From Actinomycetota bacterium (lineage in GTDB: Bacteria; Actinomycetota; Geothermincolia; Geothermincolales; RBG-13-55-18): DNA of 64,000 nucleotides. Position numbers and translations under genes: made by a program. A model generated the notes under the pieces. That model was not told the DNA's origin and ran no database searches. It worked only from the letters and a program-made list of their open reading frames with translations. Location of the stretch: NCBI GenBank assembly GCA_013178005.1, contig JABLXL010000003.1, positions 42,907 through 106,906 on the forward strand, in the 5' to 3' direction. This document shows positions 45,216 through 53,271 of this stretch, piece by piece (position 1 is the first letter of the stretch; every line of letters begins with the position of its first letter).

Positions 45216-45515
45216 TTATACCTGCATGTGCATGATCTCCTGGTAAGCCTCCAGCACCTTGTTGCGCACCTGCACCGCCAGCTGCATGGAGAGGTTGGCC
45301 TTCTCCACCGCCAGCACCACCTGGTGGATGTCGTCCACCTCGCCGGTGACCATCTTCGCCACCATGTCGTCGGCCTCGTTCTGGACCCGGCTCAGGCCGT
45401 CGATGGCCTTGCTGAGGCCGGCCTTGAAGTCGATCCCGCCCTCCCTGGCCTTGGAGCTCCCCTCCGTCGCCGTCCTGGCGACGGCCTGCTGCAGGTTGAC
45501 GGGAGTGATCTTCAC
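45216..45515 (-). CDS. fliE: flagellar hook-basal body protein FliE, 99 aa (GTG start)
   Basis: Links the MS-ring to the rod. FKAGLSKAIDGLSRVQNEAD, then VLAVEKANLSMQLAVQVRN and KVLEAYQEIMHMQV are family hallmarks. GGAGGG lies upstream. Confidence 0.94.
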   Translation of the reverse strand: MKITPVNLQQAVARTATEGSSKAREGGIDFKAGLSKAIDGLSRVQNEADDMVAKMVTGEVDDIHQVVLAVEKANLSMQLAVQVRNKVLEAYQEIMHMQV

Positions 45516-45530
45516 GGCTTGCTTCCCTCC

Positions 45531-45950
45531 TTACCTCAGGATGTCAAGCGCCCGCGTGAGCATGGCCTTGGCGGCCTCCATGGCGGCAGCGTTGGCCTCG
45601 TAAGCCCTCGAGGCCACCAGCATGTCCACCATCTCGGTCACCGCGTTCACGTTGGGCATCTCCACGTATCCGTCCTCCCTGGCGTCCGGGTGGTCAGGGT
45701 CGTAAACGAGCTGCGAGGGGCTCTCGTCCTCGACGATCCCCACCACCCTAACCCCTTGTCCGCCCTCCAGGCCGGGATCCGCGCTCTCCTCAACCTTGGT
45801 CGAGAAGAGCACTTCCCTCCTGCGGTAGGGCCCGCCCTCCGGGGTGTGCGTGGTCTGGGCGTTGGCGATGTTGGAGGAGATGACGTCCATCCACAGGCGA
45901 TTGGCGGTCAACCCGGAGGCGCTTATGTCGAAGGATGAGAAGATTCCCAT
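45531..45950 (-). CDS. flgC: flagellar basal-body rod protein FlgC, 139 aa
   Basis: Proximal rod. FDISASGLTANRLWMDVISS then NIANAQTTHTPEGGPYRRRE; C-terminal NVNAVTEMVDMLVASRAYEA. Between flgB and fliE as usual. Confidence 0.95.
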   Translation of the reverse strand: MGIFSSFDISASGLTANRLWMDVISSNIANAQTTHTPEGGPYRRREVLFSTKVEESADPGLEGGQGVRVVGIVEDESPSQLVYDPDHPDAREDGYVEMPNVNAVTEMVDMLVASRAYEANAAAMEAAKAMLTRALDILR

Positions 45951-45953
45951 TTC

Positions 45954-46346
45954 TTACCTCCTGCCCTCAGAGATCACGTAGCGGTACATCTCCACCTTCT
46001 TCTTTACTATGGAGCTGGCGCCGGCGTAGCGGATGTTGTTCTTGCTCATCTCGGCGATCTCCTGCTCCATGTCCACGTTGTTGCCGTCCTCGCGGCTCTC
46101 CGTCAGGTGATCGACCTTCGCGCTCAGGTCCAGCTCCTCTAAGCCTTCCAGCAACCTGTCTCCACCACCTCGACCGTCCCGAATAACCTCTCCCAGCTCC
46201 TCCTCGAAGGACACGTAGGACCTCTTGAAGCCGGGCGTGCTGGCGTTGGCTATGTTGTTGGCGCTCACGCGGTGGCGCAGGGAGTAGGCGTCGAGCGCTT
46301 TTCCCAGCACCGCGAAGGTCGTGTCTCCGAAAACGTCCAGGGTCAT
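45954..46346 (-). CDS. flgB: flagellar basal-body rod protein FlgB, 130 aa
   Basis: Proximal rod. LGKALDAYSLRHRVSANNIA then NASTPGFKR; C-terminal MEQEIAEMSKNNIRYAGASS. First of the flgBC-fliEFGHIJ block. Confidence 0.95.
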   Translation of the reverse strand: MTLDVFGDTTFAVLGKALDAYSLRHRVSANNIANASTPGFKRSYVSFEEELGEVIRDGRGGGDRLLEGLEELDLSAKVDHLTESREDGNNVDMEQEIAEMSKNNIRYAGASSIVKKKVEMYRYVISEGRR

Positions 46347-46456
46347 TGCCTATACCCTCCTCCTCATAACCTGGCCGCACGAATTCAGCAGCCATGCACG
46401 CCGCGCCTCAACGCAGCTCGAGACGGTCGAGTCTCTTTCCGGCAGCCGCTTACGAA

Positions 46457-47347
46457 TCACCGGCCGCTGTCCTCCTCGACGGAGCTCCCGTATCCAAGCC
46501 AGAAGCCGATCTCCTCTCCCATCTTGCGGTTTATCTCCACCAGCTCCCGCACCACCTCCGCTTCCTCGAGCTGCAGCGCCTCCATGGCGCCAGCGTCTAG
46601 CTCGAGGGGCGCGCTCGCCAGCTCATCGCTTCTCAGCAACCAGGTAGCCACGCCATCGGCGACGTTGACTATGGCCGCAGCCTTCGGCAGGTTGGGGGAC
46701 TTCCCCGGCTCGTGGTGGTAGCGGATGATTTCCTCGAAACGCGGCGAGAGGTTCCACCTCTCGGCGATCATCATCCCCACCTCCGCGTGGTCGAGGCCGC
46801 ATACCTCACGCTCGAGCTCCAGCGCCTCCGCGCCGCCCCTGCCCAGGACCTCGCGAAGCTCCGATTCCAGGAACTCTAAAAGAAAGGGTGAGAGCACCAC
46901 TTTGCCGATGTCGTGTAGTAGAGCCACCATCCTCAGCTCTTCACTCCTCCTGTATCCCACGATCTCGCAGAGGTGCTCGGCCGCAACGGAAACCCCTAGG
47001 GAATGCGCCCACAGCTGTCCCTCCTCGTGCCCATATCCACCTAGTTTCTGGTTCATGATGTCGTAGGTGGAAACGCTCAGCACCAGGCGCCTTATGGTGC
47101 GGATACCCAAAAGAGGCACCGCCACGCTCACCGCCTCCACCCGGCGCGGAAGGCCGTAATAGGAGGAATTGGCGAGGCGCAATATCCGCGCGGTAAGCGA
47201 TGCGTCGGCAGCTATGACCTCCGATATCTCCTTAACTGTACAGTCCGGGTTGCCGCTGCGGCGCAGGACTTCCATGACCACGACGTTGGGCGCCGGGAGG
47301 CTTTCCACCCTCTCCCGCACGCTCTCCTGCAATCCGGTGGCGTCCAT
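46457..47347 (-). CDS. HDOD-domain signalling protein, 296 aa
   Basis: HDOD domain (about 10-215) with HDIGKV retained (LLHDIGKVVLS) but variant elsewhere: LPAPNVVVMEVL, ILRLANSSYYGLPRRVEAVS. HDOD proteins act in chemotaxis and motility signalling and stress responses; most lack phosphodiesterase activity. C-terminal helices (about 245-296). ATG 47347 has GGAGGAGG upstream. Embedded in the flagellar operon between flgN-like and flgB genes. Confidence 0.88.
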   Translation of the reverse strand: MDATGLQESVRERVESLPAPNVVVMEVLRRSGNPDCTVKEISEVIAADASLTARILRLANSSYYGLPRRVEAVSVAVPLLGIRTIRRLVLSVSTYDIMNQKLGGYGHEEGQLWAHSLGVSVAAEHLCEIVGYRRSEELRMVALLHDIGKVVLSPFLLEFLESELREVLGRGGAEALELEREVCGLDHAEVGMMIAERWNLSPRFEEIIRYHHEPGKSPNLPKAAAIVNVADGVATWLLRSDELASAPLELDAGAMEALQLEEAEVVRELVEINRKMGEEIGFWLGYGSSVEEDSGR

Positions 47348-47440
47348 AATCCTTTCCTCCTCCATCAAGCGCAAAAGGACAACCTGACAGTTGTCCTTCC
47401 TTGAACTTTAGGCGGCATCCATCACCGCCCTATACGCCCA

Positions 47441-47809
47441 TTAGGCCCGGCCGTTAAGGAAAGCCGCTCCACCCGCGGATGGCGGCTTGCCGTAGGCGCG
47501 CAACGTGCTCCTCCGCGCCCTCAACCCGGAAAGTTCCTCTCCCACGCGTTGCGCCATTGTTTGCAGCAGGGTAGCGTTCTCCTCTTGCTTTGCCCCCAGC
47601 GCCTCCATGGTCCCTGCGGCTTCGCGCGCAGCCTCCCCCAGCTCCTCCAGGTCCAGCTCGCGCAGGCGCGCTATAACCCTCTCCTTTTTAAGCGTCGCCG
47701 CCGCGGCGCGGACGAGGTCTCCGCCCGCCAGGGCTTCGCTTTCCTCGCCCAGCAGCGTCTCGAACTCGCGCAGCAAGCGCATGCATTCCTCGATCCTTGC
47801 CGCTTTCAT
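47441..47809 (-). CDS. FlgN-like flagellar export chaperone, 122 aa
   Basis: All-helical with RLLREFETLLGEESEALAGG, then LKKERVIARLREL, and a C-terminal coiled coil, as in FlgN. FlgN guards FlgK/FlgL; those genes are not in the window. Overlaps the fliS end by 4 bp. Family match by pattern rather than strong motif. Confidence 0.65.
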   Translation of the reverse strand: MKAARIEECMRLLREFETLLGEESEALAGGDLVRAAAATLKKERVIARLRELDLEELGEAAREAAGTMEALGAKQEENATLLQTMAQRVGEELSGLRARRSTLRAYGKPPSAGGAAFLNGRA

Positions 47810-48228
47810 ACCCTGCCCCCCAGGGCCACTCCATCAGCGCCGTCGCGCTTTTTCCCCAGCTTGCGCTCCGCCTCTTCCCACGCCTCCTTGAGCTGCAGGG
47901 CCAGGCCGCGCACCTCCGCGACCATGGCGGGATCCCGCCGCAGGTTCGCCTGGATGAGGCGGTAGTTCATATATTCGTACACGCGGTAGAGGTTGCCCGC
48001 TATTTCCCCGCCTTTCTCGAAGTCCAGTGACCCCATGAGCTCGCAGATGATGTCCTGGGCCTTCTTGAGGTAGCGGGCGCTCTCCGCTCCGGGCGTCACG
48101 GCCAGGGAGCGCTCAGCCCGCGCCAGGTTCACAACCATCCCGTCGTAGAGCATGATGATCAGCCCCAGCGGGGTGGCGGTGGCCACACTGCTTCGCTTAT
48201 ACGCCTGGTCGACCTTGTACCTCACCAT
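47806..48228 (-). CDS. fliS: flagellin export chaperone FliS, 140 aa
   Basis: Binds flagellin C-termini before export. YKRSSVATATPLGLIIMLYD and ICELMGSLDFEKGGEIAGNL, then YRVYEYMNYRLIQANL are characteristic. Directly downstream of fliD. Confidence 0.94.
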   Translation of the reverse strand: MVRYKVDQAYKRSSVATATPLGLIIMLYDGMVVNLARAERSLAVTPGAESARYLKKAQDIICELMGSLDFEKGGEIAGNLYRVYEYMNYRLIQANLRRDPAMVAEVRGLALQLKEAWEEAERKLGKKRDGADGVALGGRV

Positions 48229-48238
48229 GCCCGGCTCC

Positions 48239-51031
48239 TTACCTCGTTCCCGCCCAGTTCCGGTTCAGTATGGACACCTGGTTGCTCAGCCACTGGCTCT
48301 GGGACATCATCTGCGAAAGCAGCGTCTCCATGGCCGTGTACTGCCGTATCAGCCTCGCCTCGTAGGTCTCGAGGCGCTCCTCCATCTCCTCCACCTGCTC
48401 CTGGATGTCCTCGATCTGGGCTTCCATGCGGTCCTCTGCAGAAGGGAGGACGCCTCCCGAGCCGGTGGCCTCGTCCACGTAAAGCTCCAGGGCCTTGAGC
48501 ACCCCGGTCTGATTCGCCTCCTTGACGAGGTAATCGGTTCCCGCTGAGAGCGTCGCCTTCGCGTAGAGGGTGACCCCGGGGATGAGGGTGGAGTTGCATC
48601 CCCCGGCCTTTATGGTCCCCGAGCCGAGGTACTGCTCCGCCTCCCCCACGGGGGTGAAGTAGGCCTCCAGGTTGCCGCTCCCGTCGCTGACCAACCGGTA
48701 AGTGCCGGCCTGGGACTGGGAGGTGGGCCTTCCGGAAGCAGAGGAGATGCTCCCGCTCCCCCCCGCCTGCAACGACACCGCGCCCAGGTAGCCACCGATG
48801 ATCTGGTAAACGCGCTCTGCGTTCTCGGTCAAGGCCGAGGTGAAAGTGCCTTCCTCCAGGACAAGCTCCCCGGCGAGAAGGTCCTCGATGCTCGCACCCG
48901 AGCCCCCGACGCTGATGCCTATCTCGCGCAGGGTCATGGGATAACCATCCATGCCCTGCGCCGCGTATCCCACCATGGCCTTGAGCCTGCGCAGCAGGTC
49001 CCTGGCCTGGGATACGCCGTTGAGCACACCGGAACTTTTGGTTTCCACGTCGTACTTCGTATACTCGGTCAGTTTCGATACGAGGTTGTTGTAGGCGGTG
49101 ATGAAGTCCTTCACCGCCTCCACCGCTTTTGAGGTATCCTGGGTCACCGTGAGCACCGAAGGGACATACGAACCTTCGCCATCGGTCTCGCTCACCCGCT
49201 GCAATTGAAGGGTCACTCCAGGGATGATCCCGCTCACGGTGTTGCTCGCGGAGGTCATCACCTCTCCCCCGTTGACGGTGTCTATGGAGTAACGGGCGTT
49301 GGACCCCTGGATCTGGGCCTCCTCGCCAGAAAGGTTCAGGCTCTCCAGCAGGTTTCCCCCCACGTCCTCGAGATAGATGAACGCGGATCCGGTCTGGGAC
49401 GCGGTCAGGGTGACGGCGTCGTTCACGGCATCATAGGAAGCCCTCACCCCCGCGCCGGAGGAGTTGATCCGGCTCAAGAGGGAGTTGAGGGTGTCGTAGT
49501 ACTTGTCGTAGGTCACGGCTTTTCCGTTGATCACCAGGAGCCCCTTGGCCTCCGCCCCCTCGGAGCTCAGCAGCGCCATGCCCGAAGGCGCGGAGGTAAA
49601 GGAGAAGGAGACCTCGCTCCCCCCCGCTGGACTCTCGTCGGTGATAACCAGGCGAGCGTTGCCGGTACCGTCGGGGTCGTGGACCTCCACCGATACCGAT
49701 CCCGCCGCTCCCAGGGCGGCGTTCATCTTGGCCTCCAGGTCCGCGGCCACATCGGCGATGCTAGTGACGTCGGCCGTCGCGGAGGCCAGGGCTCCCGTCA
49801 CGTAGGTGTTCCCATGGTAGGTGAAGGAGACCGTTTCCGTGCCGGTGAGGTCGAACCCCACCGTCCCCTCCACGCTTCCGCTCTCCACGTAGCCGGACAT
49901 CCAGGAGTCCTTGAGGGTGGATGCCAACCGTGCGGCGTAGAGGTAGTTGCCCGCCGTAGCCGTGCCCAGGTTGTAGGCGCTCACCACCGTCTCACCCGAC
50001 GCGGCGCCGGAGGCGGCAAGGAGGGGCTGCAGCCCCGTGGTGACGGTCCCGCTAAGGGAATCGACCTGTAAGCTCCCCCCGGTTTGTTCGTCGGTGATCA
50101 CCAGCTTGCCGTTTCCCGTGCCCGTTGGGTCGAGAACCTCCACTTTCACCGAGCCCACGCCCTGGATTCGGGCGTTGATGGCGTCCTGTAATGCGGAGGC
50201 GAAGTCGGAGAGGGTGGTGGTGTCCGCGGTTGCCGATAAGGCCCCGGCGTCGGTGGTGTAGCTCACCCCGCCGTAAGTGAAGGTCACCCTGGCGTCGGAG
50301 GACACGCTTCCCGCCATGGTCCCTTCGGTGCCGCCCTCCATGACTGCGCTCGTCCAGGTGGAATAGGGGTCCGTCCCGTACAGGCGCGCCGCGGTAAGGA
50401 AGTTGCTGGTGTCGTCCCCGCTTCCCATGGCGATGGACCCCTCGGCCTTGTAGAGTCTGAGCAGGTTGTAACGGCCGCTGGAGTCCAGTTCCATGGACGC
50501 TGTGATCCCCAGGCCAGCGCCGCTTATAAGGGCGGTAATTGAATTCGGTCCGCTGTCCAGGGTGGTCGAAGAATCGATGGTTATCCTGGTGCCGTCGAGG
50601 GTGAAATACCCGCTGGTGGGGGTGATGGCCATGCCGGATTCCGAGAGGATCGCGGAGGTGTCCACCGCCGCTCCGATGCTGGAGGTGGATATGGCCTTGG
50701 TGGCCGTCGCCAGCCGGTAAACGGTTATGTTATGGGTGCCGACCGCGGCTTCCGGGGACGCGCTCGCGGTGAGCGCGGCGCCGCTGACCTCCGCGGACCT
50801 GGCCATTACGTTGGTGCGCAACGTCAGGGCGAAGGCCTTGCTCTTCAACGAGAGGGCCAGCGAGTTGACGTCGCGCACCGCGGCCAGACGAGCGTTTAGA
50901 GTGGCCTCCCTCTGCTGCAGGGCGATTATCGGCCTCTGCTCGACGGCCATCAGGGAGTCGATGATCTCCCGCCAGTCGACCCCGCTGGCGAGGCCGGATA
51001 CCCCTCCCAGCGAGCTCATATAGGCGCACAT
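48239..51031 (-). CDS. fliD: flagellar filament cap FliD with duplicated insertion domain, 930 aa
   Basis: N-terminal GGVSGLASGVDWREIIDSLM and C-terminal coiled coil (LETYEARLIRQYTAMETLLS) identify FliD. It is about twice the common 450-500 aa. Two homologous segments, about 210-320 and 362-472, share FLTAARLYG/YLYAARLAS, FTYGGVSYTT/FTYHGNTYVT and EVLDPTGTGNGKLVITDE/EVHDPDGTGNARLVITDE, a period of about 152 residues. These are surface-exposed variable modules, perhaps adhesive. ATG 51031 follows AAGGAGAGGGGAGAT. Confidence 0.92.
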   Translation of the reverse strand: MCAYMSSLGGVSGLASGVDWREIIDSLMAVEQRPIIALQQREATLNARLAAVRDVNSLALSLKSKAFALTLRTNVMARSAEVSGAALTASASPEAAVGTHNITVYRLATATKAISTSSIGAAVDTSAILSESGMAITPTSGYFTLDGTRITIDSSTTLDSGPNSITALISGAGLGITASMELDSSGRYNLLRLYKAEGSIAMGSGDDTSNFLTAARLYGTDPYSTWTSAVMEGGTEGTMAGSVSSDARVTFTYGGVSYTTDAGALSATADTTTLSDFASALQDAINARIQGVGSVKVEVLDPTGTGNGKLVITDEQTGGSLQVDSLSGTVTTGLQPLLAASGAASGETVVSAYNLGTATAGNYLYAARLASTLKDSWMSGYVESGSVEGTVGFDLTGTETVSFTYHGNTYVTGALASATADVTSIADVAADLEAKMNAALGAAGSVSVEVHDPDGTGNARLVITDESPAGGSEVSFSFTSAPSGMALLSSEGAEAKGLLVINGKAVTYDKYYDTLNSLLSRINSSGAGVRASYDAVNDAVTLTASQTGSAFIYLEDVGGNLLESLNLSGEEAQIQGSNARYSIDTVNGGEVMTSASNTVSGIIPGVTLQLQRVSETDGEGSYVPSVLTVTQDTSKAVEAVKDFITAYNNLVSKLTEYTKYDVETKSSGVLNGVSQARDLLRRLKAMVGYAAQGMDGYPMTLREIGISVGGSGASIEDLLAGELVLEEGTFTSALTENAERVYQIIGGYLGAVSLQAGGSGSISSASGRPTSQSQAGTYRLVSDGSGNLEAYFTPVGEAEQYLGSGTIKAGGCNSTLIPGVTLYAKATLSAGTDYLVKEANQTGVLKALELYVDEATGSGGVLPSAEDRMEAQIEDIQEQVEEMEERLETYEARLIRQYTAMETLLSQMMSQSQWLSNQVSILNRNWAGTR

Positions 51032-51116
51032 ATCTCCCCTCTCCTTGAATGCTCCAAGGTCTGCCGAAAACCGTTATGCTCTTGACTTATTCTCTTCGCG
51101 CTCTAAACGGCGCAGT

Positions 51117-51497
51117 TCAACATATCTCGTCCAGGTTCATGCCGTGCACCCGGTCCAGGTTGGAGAGGAAGCTCGCCACCATATCCAGGTAACTCTCGCG
51201 GGGGATCTCGTTGATCACCTCCCCCGTCTCTGAATCCGTCACCCTTATCATCACCCGGTTGGTGGCCTCGTGCACGGAGAGCTTCACCTTGTGGTCCCTT
51301 CTCTCCATCACCCGGTTGACGAGGCTCCACATGGGCCTCGACTCCTCCGCCTCCGAGGTCCTCTCCTTCCCCGGCGGCGTCGTCGCGGGCGCTTCCGCGG
51401 CACCTCTTTCCTTTTCCTTCCTGGTGGCCTGGTGCGGCTCGGTGAACTGCGATCCGTAGGTCGCTCCCAGCCTGCTGACATCCATGTCCATCACCAC
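51117..51497 (-). CDS. flaG: FlaG-family flagellar protein, 126 aa (GTG start)
   Basis: C-terminal FlaG core KLSVHEATNRVMIRVTDSET then GEVINEIPRESYLDMV. Affects filament length in other bacteria. Between fliC and fliD. GTG 51497 has GGAG six bases upstream; ATG 51491 and 51485 are alternatives. Confidence 0.88.
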   Translation of the reverse strand: MVMDMDVSRLGATYGSQFTEPHQATRKEKERGAAEAPATTPPGKERTSEAEESRPMWSLVNRVMERRDHKVKLSVHEATNRVMIRVTDSETGEVINEIPRESYLDMVASFLSNLDRVHGMNLDEIC

Positions 51498-51537
51498 CGA
51501 CGGCTCCGCGCCTCTTGCCCGGAACCCCTAGTTCTCA

Positions 51538-51567
51538 GCGGAGGGAGAGAGCGTCCTCTCCCTCCGC
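51538..51567 (-). terminator. 12-bp perfect hairpin after fliC copy 1
   Basis: GCGGAGGGAGAG pairs with CTCTCCCTCCGC with a 6-nt loop, about 16 bases after the flagellin stop. No U tract follows on the minus strand, so it may stabilise the flagellin mRNA 3' end rather than terminate fully. Confidence 0.55.
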
Positions 51568-51582
51568 CTTGGTCCTTCTTTC

Positions 51583-52692
51583 CTATGACAGCAACTGCAG
51601 CACCGTCTGGGGCACCGCGTTGGCCTGGGCCAGCATGGCCGTGCCCGCCTGGATCATGATCTGGTTGCGGGTGAAGGAGACCATCTCCGCCGCCATGTCC
51701 ACGTCGCGGATACGCGACTCGGACGCGGCGAGGTTCTCCTGCGCCACCCCCAGGTTGGCGATGGTGTGCTCCAGGCGGTTCTGCACCGCACCGAGCTGTG
51801 ACCTCTGGGTGGAGACGGTGGTGATGGCCGTGTCCAGGGTGGCGATGGCCGTCTCCGCACCCGTGGCGGTGCTCACGTCCAAGGTGTCGATGTTCAGTCC
51901 CTCCGCGGTCATGTCCCCGATGCTCACCGATATGGTCTGGTTCTGGTTGGCGCCGATGTGCAGGGACATGGAGCCCGAGCTCACGGTGAACCCTCCCGAG
52001 CCGCTGGCGATGCTCTGGTTGTCGATGGCGCCGTTCACCGTGACCTTGATGCCAAGGGAGGCGAAGGTCACCACGGCGGTGTTGAACCCCGAGGGCGGGG
52101 TGATGACCACGGACTCGGTGGTGGTGCCGTCGGTGAGCGTGAGGGTGTTGGTGCCGCTGGCGTAGGAGAGGGCGTACCCCGTTCCCGGGGTGGCCCCCAC
52201 CGACTCTATGCTGGCGATACCCGAGGCGGCCACCAAGGATACCCCGGCGCCGGTGATGGTGGAACCGAGGCCCCCCTCCAGCAAGGTCTGGTTGTTGTAA
52301 GAGGTGGACTGGGCGATGCGCGTCACCTCGGTGATGAGGGCGCTCACCTCCTCCTGGACGGCGTCGCGGTCCTCGTCGGTGAGAGACCCGTTGGCCGCTT
52401 GCACCGCCAGCTCCCTCATCCTCTGCAGGATGGAGTGGGTTTCCGCCAGCGCGCCTTCCGCGGTCTGGATCAAGGAGATCCCGTCCTGGGCGTTGCGGGA
52501 GGCCTGCTGCAGGCCCCTCACCTGGCTGCGCAGCTTCTCGCTGATGCTCAGTCCCGCGGCGTCGTCGGCGGCGCGGTTGATGCGCAGGCCGGAAGACAGT
52601 CTCTCCAGGGACTTGGAGAGGTTGTTGTCCGTCTGCGTCAGGTTACGGTGCGCGTTGTACGCGGCGATGTTCTGGTTGATCCTGAGACCCAT
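51583..52692 (-). CDS. fliC: flagellin FliC, copy 1, 369 aa
   Basis: N-terminal INQNIAAYNAHRNLTQTDNN, LERLSSGLRINRAADDAAGL, C-terminal SRIRDVDMAAEMVSFTRNQI then ANAVPQTVLQLL. Domain D2 (about 165-265) is Ser/Thr-rich, a likely glycosylation target. Identical to copy 2 in all but the last residue (Ser). AAGGAGGATGATGAGGT leads to ATG 52692. Confidence 0.97.
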   Translation of the reverse strand: MGLRINQNIAAYNAHRNLTQTDNNLSKSLERLSSGLRINRAADDAAGLSISEKLRSQVRGLQQASRNAQDGISLIQTAEGALAETHSILQRMRELAVQAANGSLTDEDRDAVQEEVSALITEVTRIAQSTSYNNQTLLEGGLGSTITGAGVSLVAASGIASIESVGATPGTGYALSYASGTNTLTLTDGTTTESVVITPPSGFNTAVVTFASLGIKVTVNGAIDNQSIASGSGGFTVSSGSMSLHIGANQNQTISVSIGDMTAEGLNIDTLDVSTATGAETAIATLDTAITTVSTQRSQLGAVQNRLEHTIANLGVAQENLAASESRIRDVDMAAEMVSFTRNQIMIQAGTAMLAQANAVPQTVLQLLS

Positions 52693-52869
52693 ACCTCATC
52701 ATCCTCCTTGATGTACTTCCGGCCGGTCTCCCGGCCTTTCGGCCTCATGCCTTGCGCCGGTTTCTTTGCGGCCCCCGGCCGGGCCGTTCCCCTTCAGCGC
52801 GTTCATCATGTGCTATCTCTCCCCGGCATCACCGTCCTTCCTTGAACCATGGGTAGCCTCCTGCCTACC
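51589..52869. repeat. 1,281-bp perfect direct repeat, copy 1
   Basis: Identical, as far as read, to 53278-54558 (offset 1,689). It covers the flagellin gene except the last codon and stop, plus 177 bp of upstream leader. Confidence 0.93.
52721..52744 (-). promoter_or_regulatory. overlapping tetraloop hairpins in flagellin leader (copy 1)
   Basis: In the mRNA, GGCC-GAAA-GGCC and GGCCGG-GAGA-CCGGCC share the central GGCC, so only one can form at a time. The second lies about 30 bases before the flagellin start, close to the ribosome binding site. Copy 2 has the same elements at 54410-54433. Confidence 0.5.
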
Positions 52870-52969
52870 CCTGATTCTCGTTCCGCGACCCCCCTCCGCC
52901 ATCAATCGCATGGTTATCCCGCACGCTCCAGATGGATGATTGACGAAGGTCGCCCGCCGGCGGCGGAGC

Positions 52970-53002
52970 GGCGCCCGCGCCCCATGTCGGCGCGCGGGCG
53001 CC
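52970..53002 (-). terminator. 11-bp GC hairpin downstream of the small ORF
   Basis: GGCGCCCGCGC (52970-52980) pairs with GCGCGGGCGCC (52992-53002), 8 bases after the small ORF stop; no U tract. Confidence 0.5.
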
Positions 53003-53009
53003 CCATCTC

Positions 53010-53168
53010 TCAGTCCAGAGAACAGGAAGCAGACACGTGCATCCTGCCCAAGCCCTTCAGCAGCTCCCCGAGCTCTTTCTGGACCTCGGTGGATACCGGG
53101 GGCAGTATGGTCAGCCAGAGGAAAACCGCGTTCTCCAGCAGTCCGATTTGCCTCTCGTTGAGTTGCAT
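53010..53168 (-). CDS. 52-aa small protein between flagellin copies
   Basis: ATG 53168 follows AAGGAGGGACGGAT. Translation: MQLNERQIGLLENAVFLWLT, then ILPPVSTEVQKELGELLKGL, then GRMHVSASCSLD. A hydrophobic helix-like stretch (about 9-22) and an amphipathic helix (about 28-41) are visible, with one Cys near the end. I do not recognise it. It lies in the unique 408-bp spacer between the duplicated flagellins, on the same strand, and ends just before a GC hairpin. It could be a flagellin chaperone, a regulator or an assembly factor; no function can be assigned. Confidence 0.55.
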   Translation of the reverse strand: MQLNERQIGLLENAVFLWLTILPPVSTEVQKELGELLKGLGRMHVSASCSLD

Positions 53169-53271
53169 ATCCGTCCCTCCTTGGCGATACTCTCGTCCTT
53201 CCTGGCTCCACCGGGTCTTCAGGTTGGTTGGTCCAGCTCCGTCTTGCCGCGATTCGCAAGTCTCCTCAGTT

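Noticed and set aside
52693..52869. c-di-GMP or other known riboswitch upstream of flagellin
   Set aside because: Hairpins are present but I cannot match the conserved core of a known class.
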